Assembly: GCA_964353405.1 (NCBI GenBank) | Contig: CAYGWJ010000242.1 | Span: forward strand, 1-32,911 | Reading direction: 5' to 3' | Length of the DNA stretch: 32,911 nucleotides | Source: JBGLNJ01 sp964353405 | GTDB taxonomy: Bacteria; Chloroflexota; Anaerolineae; Fen-1058 | Part shown: positions 32,198 through 32,911 of the stretch, one piece after another | Layout of the letters: every line of letters starts with the position of its first letter | Numbering within the stretch: the first letter of the stretch is position 1 | Notes under the pieces: generated by a model | What the model was told of the DNA's origin: nothing | What the model saw: the letters and a program-made list of their open reading frames with translations, nothing else | The model's database searches: none | Position numbers and translations under genes: made by a program

Positions 32198-32226
32198 TAG
32201 ACACCCTTTGTGCATTGTTTTACAAT
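32198..32226 (+). promoter_or_regulatory. Promoter of the HdrA-like gene
   Basis: TAGACA (32198-32203, 5 of 6 to the -35 consensus), an exact 17-base spacer and TACAAT (32221-32226, 5 of 6). The predicted leader is about 118 bases and contains the hairpin at 32316-32335. Confidence 0.7.
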
Positions 32227-32315
32227 CTATCATGAAACCTGCCACGTTGCCGTTCATAACGGGAAGGATGACAATAGGCAAGCCTGGTGGCCGGGTGTAT
32301 TCTATGTTCGGTAGG

Positions 32316-32335
32316 GCGATATCCCCATATCGCCT
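32316..32335 (+). promoter_or_regulatory. Hairpin before the HdrA-like start
   Basis: GGCGATAT (32316-32323) and ATATCGCC (32328-32335) form a perfect 8-bp stem with a CCCC loop, 15 bases before the ATG and just upstream of the GGAGG ribosome site at 32338-32342. Confidence 0.55.
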
Positions 32336-32350
32336 CGGAGGGCATCTCGA

Positions 32351-32911
32351 ATGAAACAACCCTTTGATGGCACTAATCCTGCTGGAGCGGTGCTGGTGAT
32401 CGGCGGCGGCGTGGGCGGACAGCGCGCCGCGCTTGACCTGGCTGAGGCCGGTCTGCGTGTGTACCTGGCGGAGATGACGCCGATCCTGGGCGGGCGCGTG
32501 GCGCAACTCGGCTTCATGTTCCCCACGCACGACTGCGTACTGTGTCGAGGCACATCGGATCACGGTTACGGCTGCACGCGCCCCACGATTTCTCCCGCGT
32601 TCCTGGATCACAATGCGCATCCCAACATCGCCGTGAGGACCAGCACCGAAGTGACCTCGGTGCGCGGGCAGGCAGGCGATTTTACCGTGACGTTGGTGCA
32701 CCAGCCGCGCTACGTGGACTCGGGCCGCTGCACGAACTGTGGGCTGTGCGAGGCTATCTGTCCGGTGGCCGTTCCGAACGAGTTTCAAAGCGGGATGACG
32801 CTGCGCAAAGCGATCTACAAGATGGCTCCGCGCGTCGCGCCGAACTCTTTCGTTGTAGACCGCGCGCATTGCCAACCGGGTTGCACTCGTTGCGCGGCTG
32901 TATGCCCCACG
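32351..32911 (+). CDS. HdrA-like FAD/iron-sulfur oxidoreductase, N-terminal part (3' end outside the window)
   Basis: The first 187 residues are present. VLVIGGGVGGQRAALDLAEAG (14-34) is the FAD-binding fold, followed by LGG. FPTHDCVLCRG (57-67) with further C75 matches the inserted cysteine region of heterodisulfide reductase subunit A. C127-x2-C130-x2-C133-x3-C137 (RCTNCGLCEAICPV) is a 4Fe-4S site; a second site begins at C174/C178 with C181 and C185 before the window ends. HdrA proteins bifurcate or transfer electrons between flavin, ferredoxin and disulfides, and in bacteria they occur in Hdr-like, Flox and Mvh-type complexes. GGAGG lies 8 bases before the ATG. The genes that would define the complex lie downstream of the window. 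Confidence 0.88.
   Translation, partial: MKQPFDGTNPAGAVLVIGGGVGGQRAALDLAEAGLRVYLAEMTPILGGRVAQLGFMFPTHDCVLCRGTSDHGYGCTRPTISPAFLDHNAHPNIAVRTSTEVTSVRGQAGDFTVTLVHQPRYVDSGRCTNCGLCEAICPVAVPNEFQSGMTLRKAIYKMAPRVAPNSFVVDRAHCQPGCTRCAAVCPT

Noticed and set aside
32130..32354. Small open frame (74 codons) before the HdrA-like gene
   Set aside because: It spans the predicted promoter and hairpin, has no ribosome site and no protein-like pattern.

Overview
The window is about 33 kb of GC-rich bacterial DNA with short intergenic gaps and mostly good Shine-Dalgarno sites. Gene content suggests a Chloroflexota (Anaerolineae-like) genome: a bacterial Elp3, chains of ATP-grasp ligases, Uma2 nucleases, paired HlyD/MacB efflux genes and many small palindromic repeats. 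This placement is inferred from gene content alone. I see no tRNA, rRNA, CRISPR array, integrase or complete insertion sequence, but there are two copies of a short non-autonomous element (MITE) with intact target duplications.

Layout: (1) 1-4.8 kb: the 3' part of a P-type cation ATPase whose last codons lie inside a MITE, a decayed ATPase remnant, two TrkA/RCK potassium-regulator genes and a transglutaminase-like gene, closed by a bidirectional terminator. (2) 4.9-7.1 kb: a secreted triple-PA14 protein (minus) and a small NIL-domain protein (plus), divergent across a repeat-rich control region. (3) 7.1-13.8 kb: a promoter, then kamA (lysine 2,3-aminomutase), four D-Ala-D-Ala-ligase-like ATP-grasp genes and a GNAT acetyltransferase, all on the plus strand. 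This looks like a pathway that makes L-beta-lysine and couples it to other amino or carboxylic acids. (4) 13.8-16 kb, minus strand: a double-GNAT protein, a Uma2-family protein and signal peptidase I. (5) 16.3-27.6 kb, plus strand: a secreted repeat protein; an ECF sigma factor and HD-domain protein; then, after a terminator and a candidate ECF-type promoter, an anti-sigma factor, a membrane protein, a lipoprotein, two HlyD/MacA-like lipoproteins, a fused MacB ABC transporter, a small membrane protein and a five-heme cytochrome c. (6) 27.8-29.5 kb: a beta-hydroxyacid dehydrogenase and a YdfG-like short-chain dehydrogenase. (7) 29.5-32 kb: elp3 (minus) and a Trm9/ALKBH8-like methyltransferase (plus), head to head with 27 bp between their start codons. 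(8) 32-32.9 kb: the second MITE copy and the 5' part of an HdrA-like flavin/iron-sulfur gene leaving the window.

The strongest leads are the kamA plus four-ligase cluster, the Elp3/Trm9-like pair that could make an mcm5U-type wobble base in a bacterium, the MITE with perfect 8-bp target duplications (one copy rewrites a protein C-terminus), and palindromic repeats sitting in frame inside both elp3 and its methyltransferase neighbour.
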